Part shown: positions 1 to 8,900 of the stretch, one piece after another
Numbering within the stretch: the first letter of the stretch is position 1
How the letters are laid out: the number at the start of each line of letters is the position of its first letter
The notes under the pieces: generated by a model
Told to the model about the DNA's origin: nothing
The model's input: only the letters and a program-made list of their open reading frames with translations
The model's database searches: none
Assembly (NCBI RefSeq): GCF_028748185.1
Contig: NZ_CP118164.1
Location: 5,543,814-5,607,813, forward strand
Direction of reading: 5' to 3'
Source of the DNA: Bremerella sp. P1
Lineage (GTDB): Bacteria > Planctomycetota > Planctomycetia > Pirellulales > Pirellulaceae
Length of the DNA: 64,000 bases
Translations under genes and position numbers: made by a program

Positions 1-195
1 AATCTGGTCATTCGATCGGTTCCCGATTAGCCCGCACTGCAATTTTGGGAATTTCACCGGGTATCTATTAATTTTGTAGCCCATTCGCCTTATGATGGGC
101 TCACGGGCGATATCTCGGGCCATCTAGTGCGTGAGATACGCGAATACCGAACTCGTCCGACTTCCCACCGTAATCTCCCACCTCAAGGAACTCTC

Positions 196-1551
196 ATGAC
201 CAAATCCAGGCTCAATCGTCGTTCGTTCCTGAAGTCTTCCAGTGCCACCGCCGCCGCTGCGATCGCATTGGGGCCTGTCGTGCATGTCAGCGGACAAGAG
301 ACGTCGACAAGCGAGAAGCTGAACATCGGAATCATCGGCGCCGGCGGGCGGGGTGCTTCCAACACCGGCGGAGTCGCAGGCGAAAATATCTACTCCCTCT
401 GCGATACTAATCCAGAGGTTCTGGAAAAGACCAAGTCTCGTTACCCGCAAGCCAAGACATGCAGCGATTGGCGGGAAGTGATTGAAGACAAACAAGTCGA
501 TGCCGTCGTTATCAGCACGGCAGACCATCACCACGCATTGGCCTCGATCGCCGCGATGAAGGCCGGAAAACATGTCTACTGCGAGAAGCCTCTGGCACAC
601 ACGGTCGAAGAAGCCCGGCAGATGCAAAACGTTTACGCGGAGAAGAAGGGTTCTATTGCGACCCAAATGGGAACGCAGATTCACGCAACGGAGAACTATC
701 GACGCGTGGTGGAACTGATCGCCGCTGGGGCAATTGGCCCCGTCACCGAAGCGCATGTGTGGTGTAGCCGGACGATCAATCCGGTTCAGCCTGCTGTTCT
801 GCCGGAGCAGCCTATTCCCGAGGGTTTCAACTGGGATACCTGGCTAGGCCCTGCTGAGATGCGTCCTTACAACCAGGCGTACTGGAAGGGTGGCAACTTA
901 AACTGGAACCGCCGCTGGGAATTCGGCAACGGTGTGTTGGGCGACATGGGAAGTCACTTGATCGACTTGCCGTTCTGGGCATTGGGCCTGAAACACCCAA
1001 CGTCGATCGAGTCGGACGGACCTGAAGCAGATCCTGTCGCGTGTCCTCCCTGGCAGGTCGTCACCTGGCAACATCCAGCTCGCGAAGGCAACGCCAACTG
1101 GACCAAACCGACGAAAGTCGTGTGGTATCACGGCCCCGAAGGCATGAAACGCCGTAGCGACTATCTACAGCCCTTGGTAGGCGAGGATACGACGATCAGC
1201 AAGTGGGGCATCGGCGTTGCATTTATCGGCGAGCAGGGTGTTCTGGTAGCCGACTACGGCAAGCTGGTCCTGTCGCCGGGCGAAAAGTTCAAAGACTATG
1301 TGGCTCCAGAAAACCGCATCCCAAAGAGCCTGGGGCACCATGCCGAATGGCTTCATGCCGCGAAGACCGGCGGCGAGTCGCTTTGCAACTTCAACTACTC
1401 TGGTGCGTTGATCGAACACAATCTTCTCGGGAATGTAGCCCATCGGGCAGGCAAGAAGCTGGAGTGGGATGCTGAAAAGTTTCAGATTACCAACGCCCCC
1501 GAGGCTGCGAAGCTTCTCACAAAGTCGTATCGTGAAGGTTGGGCCATCTAG
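196..1551 (+). CDS. Tat-exported Gfo/Idh/MocA family oxidoreductase
   Basis: Predicted NAD(P)-dependent sugar or inositol-type dehydrogenase, exported folded. The N-terminus has a twin-arginine signal (RRSFLKS at residues 8-14) followed by an Ala-rich hydrophobic stretch. A Rossmann nucleotide-binding loop GAGGRG follows at about residue 48, and the family motif EKP sits at about residue 130 (CEKPLAH), where the Lys is the usual catalytic or binding residue. I chose the ATG at 196 over an upstream in-frame start near 127 because AAGGAA lies 7 nt before it and the Tat signal then begins at the terminus. Length (451 aa) is normal for exported planctomycete members. It is followed after 55 nt by the DUF1080 gene on the same strand, so they are probably co-transcribed. 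Substrate cannot be assigned. Confidence 0.9.
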   Translation: MTKSRLNRRSFLKSSSATAAAAIALGPVVHVSGQETSTSEKLNIGIIGAGGRGASNTGGVAGENIYSLCDTNPEVLEKTKSRYPQAKTCSDWREVIEDKQVDAVVISTADHHHALASIAAMKAGKHVYCEKPLAHTVEEARQMQNVYAEKKGSIATQMGTQIHATENYRRVVELIAAGAIGPVTEAHVWCSRTINPVQPAVLPEQPIPEGFNWDTWLGPAEMRPYNQAYWKGGNLNWNRRWEFGNGVLGDMGSHLIDLPFWALGLKHPTSIESDGPEADPVACPPWQVVTWQHPAREGNANWTKPTKVVWYHGPEGMKRRSDYLQPLVGEDTTISKWGIGVAFIGEQGVLVADYGKLVLSPGEKFKDYVAPENRIPKSLGHHAEWLHAAKTGGESLCNFNYSGALIEHNLLGNVAHRAGKKLEWDAEKFQITNAPEAAKLLTKSYREGWAI

Positions 1552-1606
1552 AGACGACACCTTGAAACGAACCAACAACTAACAAACCTAACTAAGGATT
1601 GAACGA

Positions 1607-2332
1607 ATGCAGATTCGACTGTTGAGCCTTGTCATAGCCGCAGTGTTGACCGCGGTTGGCGTGACCAACTTGCGTGCGGAAGAACCGGTTTCGAAGGCCT
1701 TCATCAATGGCGAAGGCCCTGGCTGGGTTGCCCTGGGCAAAGATGACTTCACGAAAGTCAATAGCAACGATGATACCTGGACGTTCCACGAGGACGGCCT
1801 GATCGAGTGCACCGGCAAGCCCACAAGCGTGACACGAAGCGTGAAGGAGTACACCAATTTCGAGTTGGTGTGTCAGTGGCGTCACTTGAAGGCAGCCGGC
1901 AACAGCGGCATTTTTGTCTGGACCATTCCTTCCTCGCTTGAGAAGTTGACTGGTCCAGGCCTACCACAAGGGATCGAAGTTCAGGTGCTCGATCTGGGTT
2001 ACAAAGAGCGATACGAGCAAGGTGGCAAGCGTAAGGCCGATTGGTTTACCTGTCATGGCGATGTCTTCCCGGTTGGCGCGGCCAAGATGACTCCATTTCC
2101 TCCCACCGCTCCCAACGGCGCACGCAGCTTCCCTTCCAAGGAGCTCAGCAAGGGAACCGGCGAGTGGAACCACTACTACGTCCGAGCCATCAACGGCGAA
2201 GTCCGCTTGTGGGTCAACGGCGAAGAGGTTTCCGGCGGTACCGGTTGCTCACCAGCGACCGGCTATCTTTGCCTGGAATCGGAAGGCTCGCCCGTCGAGT
2301 TCCGCGGTTTGAAGATCCGCGAGCTTCCCTAA
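1607..2332 (+). CDS. Secreted DUF1080 (3-keto-disaccharide hydrolase-like) protein
   Basis: A 241-residue protein with a cleavable signal peptide (hydrophobic to about residue 22, likely cut after LRA). The rest matches the DUF1080 / concanavalin-like jelly roll: the NSGIFVW stretch, the GIEVQVLD strand and the closing segment EFRGLKIRELP are typical. DUF1080 proteins are described as 3-keto-glycoside hydrolases or carbohydrate-binding modules, so pairing with the oxidoreductase just upstream fits an oxidise-then-cleave sugar route. That pathway link is inference. TAAGGA lies about 8 nt before the ATG. A strong hairpin terminator follows the gene. Confidence 0.88.
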   Translation: MQIRLLSLVIAAVLTAVGVTNLRAEEPVSKAFINGEGPGWVALGKDDFTKVNSNDDTWTFHEDGLIECTGKPTSVTRSVKEYTNFELVCQWRHLKAAGNSGIFVWTIPSSLEKLTGPGLPQGIEVQVLDLGYKERYEQGGKRKADWFTCHGDVFPVGAAKMTPFPPTAPNGARSFPSKELSKGTGEWNHYYVRAINGEVRLWVNGEEVSGGTGCSPATGYLCLESEGSPVEFRGLKIRELP

Positions 2333-2360
2333 GAAGTAACCCGACGAAAACCTAAATGAA

Positions 2361-2399
2361 AAAGGCCGTCCTTGCACTGGTGCAGGGACGGCCTTTGTT
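2361..2399. terminator. Rho-independent terminator between convergent genes
   Basis: A stem of 11 perfect pairs (AAAGGCCGTCC with GGACGGCCTTT), one T-G wobble and a further TGCA/TGCA helix around a CTGG loop, flanked by A-rich and T-rich sequence. It sits between the DUF1080 gene (+) and the HTH gene (-) and could end both transcripts. Confidence 0.85.
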
Positions 2400-2423
2400 A
2401 TTTGGTCGGTAACGCGTGAGACC

Positions 2424-3599
2424 TTAGACGGTCAAACGTCGCTGAATGGCCTTCGGGTCAATCGGAATGATCTTCGTAGTGGCCGAGTAATCGGCGACCA
2501 GTACGCTGCGGGCTTTCTTCTGCTTCTTCAGTTCGTACTGAATGACATAGGCACCAATCTGCGTCCCGTTGCCGGTGTAAACAGGCGGCCAGAACTCTTC
2601 CGGTCGGCTCGAGAGCGTCTTAGCCAACAGTCGCGTGCCACGTCCGGAGTAACCACCGAGCATCATTTCCAGACGCCCTTGCGATTCGTGATAGACGTAG
2701 ATCAGGTAGGCCGGTTCGTAAGTGGTTTCGTCCCACTTGCAACAACCCCAGCTGCCATCTTCTTTTTCGTAGTAGAAGCCTGGTGTTTCAGGAGCATAGC
2801 TCTTGGACAACTGATCGCCGCCGCAGCAGGAACCAGGGAACTGAGCGTTCTTCTCGCGGTGACGAAGGTAGATCGGAATGGCCCGTTGGCTCGGATCTTC
2901 GACTTCATCCTGGCTGATGAATGGCTCGGTATTGAAAGCACTCGCCAGTCCCAGTTCGATCACTGGGTTGCTACGAATACTTCCGAGGCTAATCAAAGCC
3001 TTGTCGCCGTCGACGGCTTGGAAGCTGGAATAGACTTCGTGGCCACGGCGATGGACTTCTTCGTCTTCAGCCTGACCAGGTGCCCAGACGAGTGTCTGGA
3101 AAAGGTCTTCCGGCTGAGGAATGGGCGTGTCTCGCATCATGTAGCCGTCGCCGCTAAGCGAGACCATGTCGCGAGGAATGTCTTGCTGGCGGTATTTGGC
3201 GGTGCCACCCAAGGTGGAAATGCCGGTGAGCAGTTGGCCTTGTAGGATCGTATCAGAAGCAACGACCCAGGCACCCTCGGCCCAATTTTCGTCGGCACGA
3301 ATCCCGAGGCACATCTCAACCCGCTTACGCCGGGCCAGCAGTTCCCAGAAGTTCTCTGGCTCGACGGCGAACAATGCGCCAGGCAGCTGATTGGCTTCTG
3401 CGTAGCCGTGCTTTATGAGGAAGTCACACACCTGGGCGAGCGCCGAAAGTGGGATGTACTTCGCTTCGTTCTTAAGCAGGGAGGAAACTTGATGGCGATC
3501 CAATCCAGTGAAGTCGCAGATCGCTTTAATGGTGCCAGGACGTTTCTTAGGGTCTGGCGAGTGATTTAGCAATTCTGCAAGGCGAAACGAGAATTTCAT
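2424..3599 (-). CDS. HTH-domain regulator with a large C-terminal domain
   Basis: A 391-residue protein. Residues about 22-65 look like a Cro/CI-type helix-turn-helix (TGLDRHQVSSLLKN), followed by a linker and about 300 residues that I do not recognise. That region contains paired cysteines (SCCGGD and WGCCKW) that could bind a metal or an Fe-S centre. No signal peptide or membrane segment is visible. GGAG lies 7 nt before the ATG. It is the last gene of the minus-strand block but is separated from the DUF58 gene by a 308-nt gap, so it probably has its own promoter. A DNA-binding role is inferred from the HTH only, and the target is unknown. Confidence 0.7.
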   Translation of the reverse strand: MKFSFRLAELLNHSPDPKKRPGTIKAICDFTGLDRHQVSSLLKNEAKYIPLSALAQVCDFLIKHGYAEANQLPGALFAVEPENFWELLARRKRVEMCLGIRADENWAEGAWVVASDTILQGQLLTGISTLGGTAKYRQQDIPRDMVSLSGDGYMMRDTPIPQPEDLFQTLVWAPGQAEDEEVHRRGHEVYSSFQAVDGDKALISLGSIRSNPVIELGLASAFNTEPFISQDEVEDPSQRAIPIYLRHREKNAQFPGSCCGGDQLSKSYAPETPGFYYEKEDGSWGCCKWDETTYEPAYLIYVYHESQGRLEMMLGGYSGRGTRLLAKTLSSRPEEFWPPVYTGNGTQIGAYVIQYELKKQKKARSVLVADYSATTKIIPIDPKAIQRRLTV

Positions 3600-3907
3600 C
3601 GTGATTCTCCGAGCGTTTTTATGCTCTACCTAATCTTAGAATTAACAGAGTAAAATCTTCCCCAGGAAGACAGCATCGCGTTTTCACACTTGCAAGCTTT
3701 CTCGGGACCGATGACGTTACCGCCAACGAGCATTACCTTAATGATGACTATCTTACCTTTGATGTCAACGTGACTTTCAGCACCCTTAGGCAAAAAGTCC
3801 CCGAAAGTACCCTTTGAGGGGCCGGGAATTCCCGTCGTACGGCTTAATTGCCCTAAAAACGGACGCTCGGAAGCGTAAGAAAAAGTTTCGAGAAAATTCG
3901 CCGTGAC
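3600..3907. other. Gene-free gap between DUF58 and HTH genes
   Basis: No convincing gene on either strand. It includes the Shine-Dalgarno and probably the promoter of the HTH gene at its left edge, an AT-rich patch around 3630-3660, and a perfect 12-nt palindrome CGGGAATTCCCG at 3823-3834 next to CCCC/GGGG arms. The palindrome could be part of a transcript end for the DUF58 gene or an operator, but neither is demonstrated. Confidence 0.5.
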
Positions 3908-4816
3908 TTAGATACGGCGGTTCTGCAGGCTTCGCTGGTTGAGGTATTCCCAGAAAATGGCTCCCGGGTTCTCCTTGGTGCATGCCAAGACATGATCGCA
4001 GTTGTTACGGGTGGCAATGTCCGCGAGTTCCTCATTGAACCGCCTGACTGCTTTCAGGTAGGCCGAGCGAATGTCTGCTGGCTGGGCAATTCTCTGGGCG
4101 TCGATCTCTAGCCCCACGAAGCGGGTCATGCCATCCAGGTTGAAGTTCAGCTCGTGATCATGGATGACCTGAACTAGCACTACGTCATGCTTATTGAAGC
4201 GAATACGCTGGATTGCGTTCTCGAGTGTCTCGAGGTCCCCAAAGAAGTCGCTGAAGATCATCACGATTTCGCGACGTGCCATCCGCTGGCTGAACTCGGA
4301 CAAGCAGGCATGCAAATCGGTGGTGTCATCGGCATCCGTTTCGTCGAGATGCTGCGACATCCGAATGATTTGGGGCAGGGCGTTGCTGGCCGGAATGTGC
4401 CCACGAATCTTGGTATCGAACGTCGTGAACGAAACCTTGTCCCCTTGGCGAACGATGCTATGGGCCAGGCTCACCGCCAGGCGCGAAGCAAAGAGCATCT
4501 TCTGGGTGGCTTCTTCGCCGTATCGCATCGACTTACTGATATCGAGCATCAAATGGCAGACAAAGTTCGTCTCCATTTCATACTGCTTGATAAAGTACTT
4601 GTCGCGCGTAAAGAAGACACGCCAGTCGATATGCTTCGGGTCGTCACCAGGGACATATTCGCGGTGTCCTGAGAACTCGACCGCAAACCCAGACGACGGC
4701 GACTTGTGCGCACCGGCCAGGTTTCCGCTTACCAGGCCCCGGGGTTCCAAAGAACGCCCGGAGAGTTGGCGGAGAAACTCGTAGTCGAGGTATCGGGATA
4801 GGACGCCGCTATTCAC
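3908..4816 (-). CDS. DUF58 domain protein (MoxR partner)
   Basis: Cytosolic DUF58 family protein of about 302 residues. It has the family signature region (EFSGHREYVPGDDPKHIDWR) and a VWA-like MIDAS segment DISKS at about residues 92-96, where Asp and two Ser would coordinate Mg2+. DUF58 proteins work with MoxR AAA ATPases, and the MoxR gene lies 30 nt upstream. Two in-frame GTG starts exist, at 4822 and 4816. I prefer 4816 because AAGG then lies 7 nt upstream, whereas it would be 1 nt from the other. Role (assembly or maturation of the VWA membrane proteins encoded upstream) is inferred from the family. Confidence 0.9.
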   Translation of the reverse strand: MNSGVLSRYLDYEFLRQLSGRSLEPRGLVSGNLAGAHKSPSSGFAVEFSGHREYVPGDDPKHIDWRVFFTRDKYFIKQYEMETNFVCHLMLDISKSMRYGEEATQKMLFASRLAVSLAHSIVRQGDKVSFTTFDTKIRGHIPASNALPQIIRMSQHLDETDADDTTDLHACLSEFSQRMARREIVMIFSDFFGDLETLENAIQRIRFNKHDVVLVQVIHDHELNFNLDGMTRFVGLEIDAQRIAQPADIRSAYLKAVRRFNEELADIATRNNCDHVLACTKENPGAIFWEYLNQRSLQNRRI

Positions 4817-4846
4817 TGGCACACCTTATCAAATGGGCTTAACAAC

Positions 4847-5878
4847 TTAGGCAGCCGGGCAGGCGTAGGTTTTCTCAGACGAGACTTCTTCCAACAGCAT
4901 TTCGATCAGCTTGTCGCTGGTGTAGCCGTTGGCTTGGGCCGAGTAGTTGGCCGCCAGTCGATGCCGCAGTGCCGGCTTCACCATCGCTTGCACGTCGCTG
5001 ATGCTCGCGTGGTAACGCCCGTACAGGATGGCTCGTGCTTTGGCGCAGGTTACCAAGGTCAAAAGACCACGCGGACCAGCACCCCAGGCGACCCATTGAT
5101 TGACAAAGGAAGGAGCTTCGGGCGCTCCTGGCCGAGTCGCCCGAATCAGTGCCCAGGCGTAACCCAACACTTGATCGCTGACCGGAACACGCTTCACGAG
5201 ATCTTGGAACTGAACGATCTGTTCGCCACTCATGCACGAGGAAATTTGTTCCTGGGCACCAGATGTCACGCGGCGGGCAATTTCCCATTCTTCTGCGCCG
5301 CTAGGGTAATCGACCCGAATATGCAGCAGGAAGCGGTCCAATTGGGCTTCCGGCATCGGGTAAGTACCTTCTTGTTCCAGCGGGTTTTGCGTGGCGAGCA
5401 CGAAGAAGGGGCTGGGAAGTTTGCGAATCGTTCCGCCGGCACTCACCTGGCGTTCCTGCATCGCTTCCAGCATAGCCGCTTGGGTCTTGGGAGGTGTACG
5501 GTTGATTTCGTCGGCCAGAATCAGGTTCGCGAAGATCGGGCCTTCGAGGAACTCATAGCGACGCTTCTTGGTTTCCAGGTCTTCCTGAATGATCTCGGTC
5601 CCGGTGATATCACTGGGCATCAAGTCAGGCGTGAACTGAATACGTTTGAAGCTCAGGTGCAAGGATTCGGCAAGCGAACTGACCAAAAGCGTCTTCGCCA
5701 GACCTGGCACACCTTCCAGCAGTGCGTGACCGCGAGCGAACATGGCGACGAGAACTTGCTCGATCACATCAGATTGGCCAACGATAACCTTGGCCAATTC
5801 GTCGCGAAGCTTGCCATAGGCGTTTTCGCATTCTTGGACGGCGGCGACGTCACTTTGGGAAATCGGATCGGATGCCAT
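4847..5878 (-). CDS. MoxR family AAA+ ATPase
   Basis: A 343-residue AAA+ ATPase. The Walker A loop GVPGLAKT is near residue 56 and Walker B LILADEINR near residue 120, followed by the sensor-like region FFVLATQNP and the lid. This matches the MoxR/RavA class that acts as a chaperone with VWA proteins. The ATG at 5878 is preferred over a TTG 15 nt upstream because GAGG at 5888-5891 is then 9 nt before the start. It lies 61 nt downstream of the 1,279-residue exported protein and just upstream of the DUF58 gene, the classical MoxR-DUF58-Bat arrangement. Specific client proteins are inferred from context. Confidence 0.94.
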   Translation of the reverse strand: MASDPISQSDVAAVQECENAYGKLRDELAKVIVGQSDVIEQVLVAMFARGHALLEGVPGLAKTLLVSSLAESLHLSFKRIQFTPDLMPSDITGTEIIQEDLETKKRRYEFLEGPIFANLILADEINRTPPKTQAAMLEAMQERQVSAGGTIRKLPSPFFVLATQNPLEQEGTYPMPEAQLDRFLLHIRVDYPSGAEEWEIARRVTSGAQEQISSCMSGEQIVQFQDLVKRVPVSDQVLGYAWALIRATRPGAPEAPSFVNQWVAWGAGPRGLLTLVTCAKARAILYGRYHASISDVQAMVKPALRHRLAANYSAQANGYTSDKLIEMLLEEVSSEKTYACPAA

Positions 5879-5939
5879 AACTAGGTGCCTCAAACTCGAA
5901 GGACGATGATTGATTTGAAGGGTTTAGGAGGAACGCCGT

Positions 5940-8900
5940 TTAGTCGACGTTCTCGAAGTAACGGCGAAGTCGCTCTTCGTAACCAGGCGGAGGTGAACGC
6001 CGCACACTGGCTCGAATCGATTGCTGGACGCCGGGTGGAAGTTTGGTGAACCACGGTTCTTTCTCAAACGAACGAGCCGCGGGGTTACTGTTGCTGGTTA
6101 CACCGGTCGAAGCACTTTCTCCCTCGTTGGCTTCTTTGCCGTCGGTGGCCTCGGTGGAAGTGCTGGCTTGGGAGTTGGATGGTTGACTGTTGGTGGGCTG
6201 ACCCTGCATTGCGTTCTGGGCCATTGCGTCGGTTGGGGACGCTGGCTGCGAAGCGTTGGGGTTGTCGAGCATTGCCGATGCCGGAGCTGCCATGCCCAGG
6301 GGATCGATCGAGGCGACCTCATTGCCTTCGGTTTGGCCATCGGCGATCAGTTCCGGCATTTGATCCCACAGCGACTCCATGACCTCGGCACCGGCCAATG
6401 CCTGAGCGGTGACCTGCGGGGTAGGCGAAACCATTGAGTTCCCCATCTCTGTTGACGGAGGTTGTCCTGGACTTCCTTGCGAAGGAGATTGCTGCGAAGC
6501 CATTTGGGAAGGACTACCACTTTGCGGAGGTTGGCTGCCGGGCATAGGCGAACCCTGCGAAGGCTGTGCCGGGCTACCCGACTCTTGACCTGCTTCCCCA
6601 GGTGGGCTGGCCTCTCCTGGCTGACCGGCAAGATCTCCTGGCTCAGGAGCACCCGCCGCATCAGCAGGCTCGCCCATGGCACCTTCGGCCGGTGCGTTGT
6701 TCATGGGTGACATAGGTACGGGAAGTCGCGATGCCGTATGCAGGGCTTCTCGCACGGGTTGGTTGGCGATCTGTCCTTGCTGAGCAGCATTGGCGGCAAG
6801 TTGTGTCGCCTGACGCTGGGAGTTGGCAAATTGCCGCATCGATTCGGCAAGTTGGGAGGCAATCGGGTTCTCACTGGCCTCAGAACCCGCTTCTCCCTCA
6901 CTCGCCGAATCGGCGGCGTTGTCAGCGACGTTTTCCCCGGTCTGCATTGGCTGCTCGCCTACAGAACCTTCCTCGCCGCCTTCTGATGATTCGCCCATGT
7001 TGCCTTCGGCTGCGGCAGCTTCGGCATTGTTGGCCATAAACTGCTCAGACAACTCTTGAATTCTCTCACTCGAATCTGCCAGGTTATCTAACAGATTCGC
7101 AATCTCCTCAGCCGCTCGTTTGTCGGCAGCGATCGGTTGACGACGACCGGCTAACTCGGCACGAGCTTGCTGTACCTGCTCTTGCATTTGCTGGGGTGTC
7201 GGTGTCGGTGCTTGAGCGTCGCCATTCATCGGGCTACTGCCCATCGGCGATTGAGCATCGCTTCCCATCGGGCTATCGCCCATGGGCGTTTGCGAGTCAC
7301 TTCCCATCGGGTTGTTACCCATGGGCGTTTGCGAATCGCCGTTCATCGGGCTGTCGCCCATCGGTGCTTGAGAGTCGCTACCCATGGGACTATCGCCCAT
7401 CGGTGTCTGGGAATCCGTACCCATCGGGCTATTTGCCATCGGGGATTGAGCATCGCCCGAATTCTCTGGCTGGTTGCCTGTCTCGCCGTTCATGGGTGAA
7501 CCGGAATCCTCCCCGGCGTTGGCCTGTTCAGCCGCGTTTCCTTCTTCGGCAGCATTGGCATCCGAGGAGGCTTCCTGATTGCCTTCTGGCTGTCCTGCAT
7601 TCATGGGCGAAGATTGTGGTCCCGCATCGTTCATGGCCAACTCGTTCTGACCTGCGGCGTTTTCGGGTTGTTTTCGCAGCCGGGCAGCGGCTTCGGGAGA
7701 AATCATGCCAGCCTCGTTCGCCAAGGCTTCCATTTGTGCCTGGGCCGCGGTGGGATCTTGCTGCTGGGGCATCGACCCCAACGCTTCGTCGACGTTGTCG
7801 ATTTGATCGAGCTGTTCGCCAGCTGTCTCTGCGAGCTGATTGGCTGCTTCCTTCGCTGCTTCGCGAAGTGCCTTGGCGGCCTCGGTCAGCTTCTGCTGAG
7901 CTTCCCGCGACTGGGTCTGAAGCTCTTGGGCCTGTTTGCCGGTCGCTTCGGGGGACTGTTGCGGCTTGGCCATTTGCTTGGCGGCGTCACTGGCCTTGTC
8001 GATCTGGTCTTGTGCTTGCTTCAGCGCATCTGCGGCTTGTGGAGCTGTATTTTCGGTGCCTTCGGCGACTCGGTTTGCCACGGCGGCGATGTCGCTTTGA
8101 GTCTCTGCCAACGCTTCCATGTCTTGGTTCTGGCCTTGCTCTGGATCGTTAGCAACCTTGGCGGCGTCGCGAGTGATCTCTTGCTGGGCGGCAGCGGCTC
8201 GATCAAGAGCTTCCGCTGCCCGGGCGAGTTCGCCGATCTTGGTCGCTAACTGCTGACGCTTGGCGTCGGCCAACGTCGAAGCGACGTTTTCCAGGGCCTG
8301 GCGTGTGGCGTCGGTGGCTTCTTCCTGGGCTTGGGCTGTCTCTTCCTGATTGTCGGAGGTTGCTTCTTCGGCAGCAGCCGCGGCTTCGTTGGCACTGGCT
8401 TTCGCTTCGGCGATCATTGGCTTGACGGAATCAGGAAGGTTCTCCGTATTTGCGGCTTCGTCTAACGCTTGCTTGGCTTCCTGCTGCATTTGAGCAACTG
8501 CGTCCGCGTTGTCGGGGTTCTTCTCGAACTGCTCTTCCGCGGCGGTTTGTTTCTCGAGTGCGTTTTCCAGATCCTGCTGGGCTTCTTCCAACGCGGCGAT
8601 CTGTTCTTCTCGCTCGTCGGCGCTGGCGATGTTCGGTGGGACGGCCTGCTCGATGAGTTGCTCTTTCAGCGTTTCCAGCTTCGCCAGCACCTCGTCTTGC
8701 TTCTCGACGGCGGCTTCCTGGTCGGCTTCAAACAACTCGGCGACTGCTTCGGCAGCGGCTTCGCTCGCTTCTTCTAACTGCTCAACGTTCTCAGGCTGGC
8801 TGGTCATCTCTTTGGCGAGCTCTTCCAGCTTCTTCTGAATCGATTCCTGCTTCTGCGAGAGTTCGTCCGCCTTCTCTGGAGTCAACTCTGACTTGCTGGT

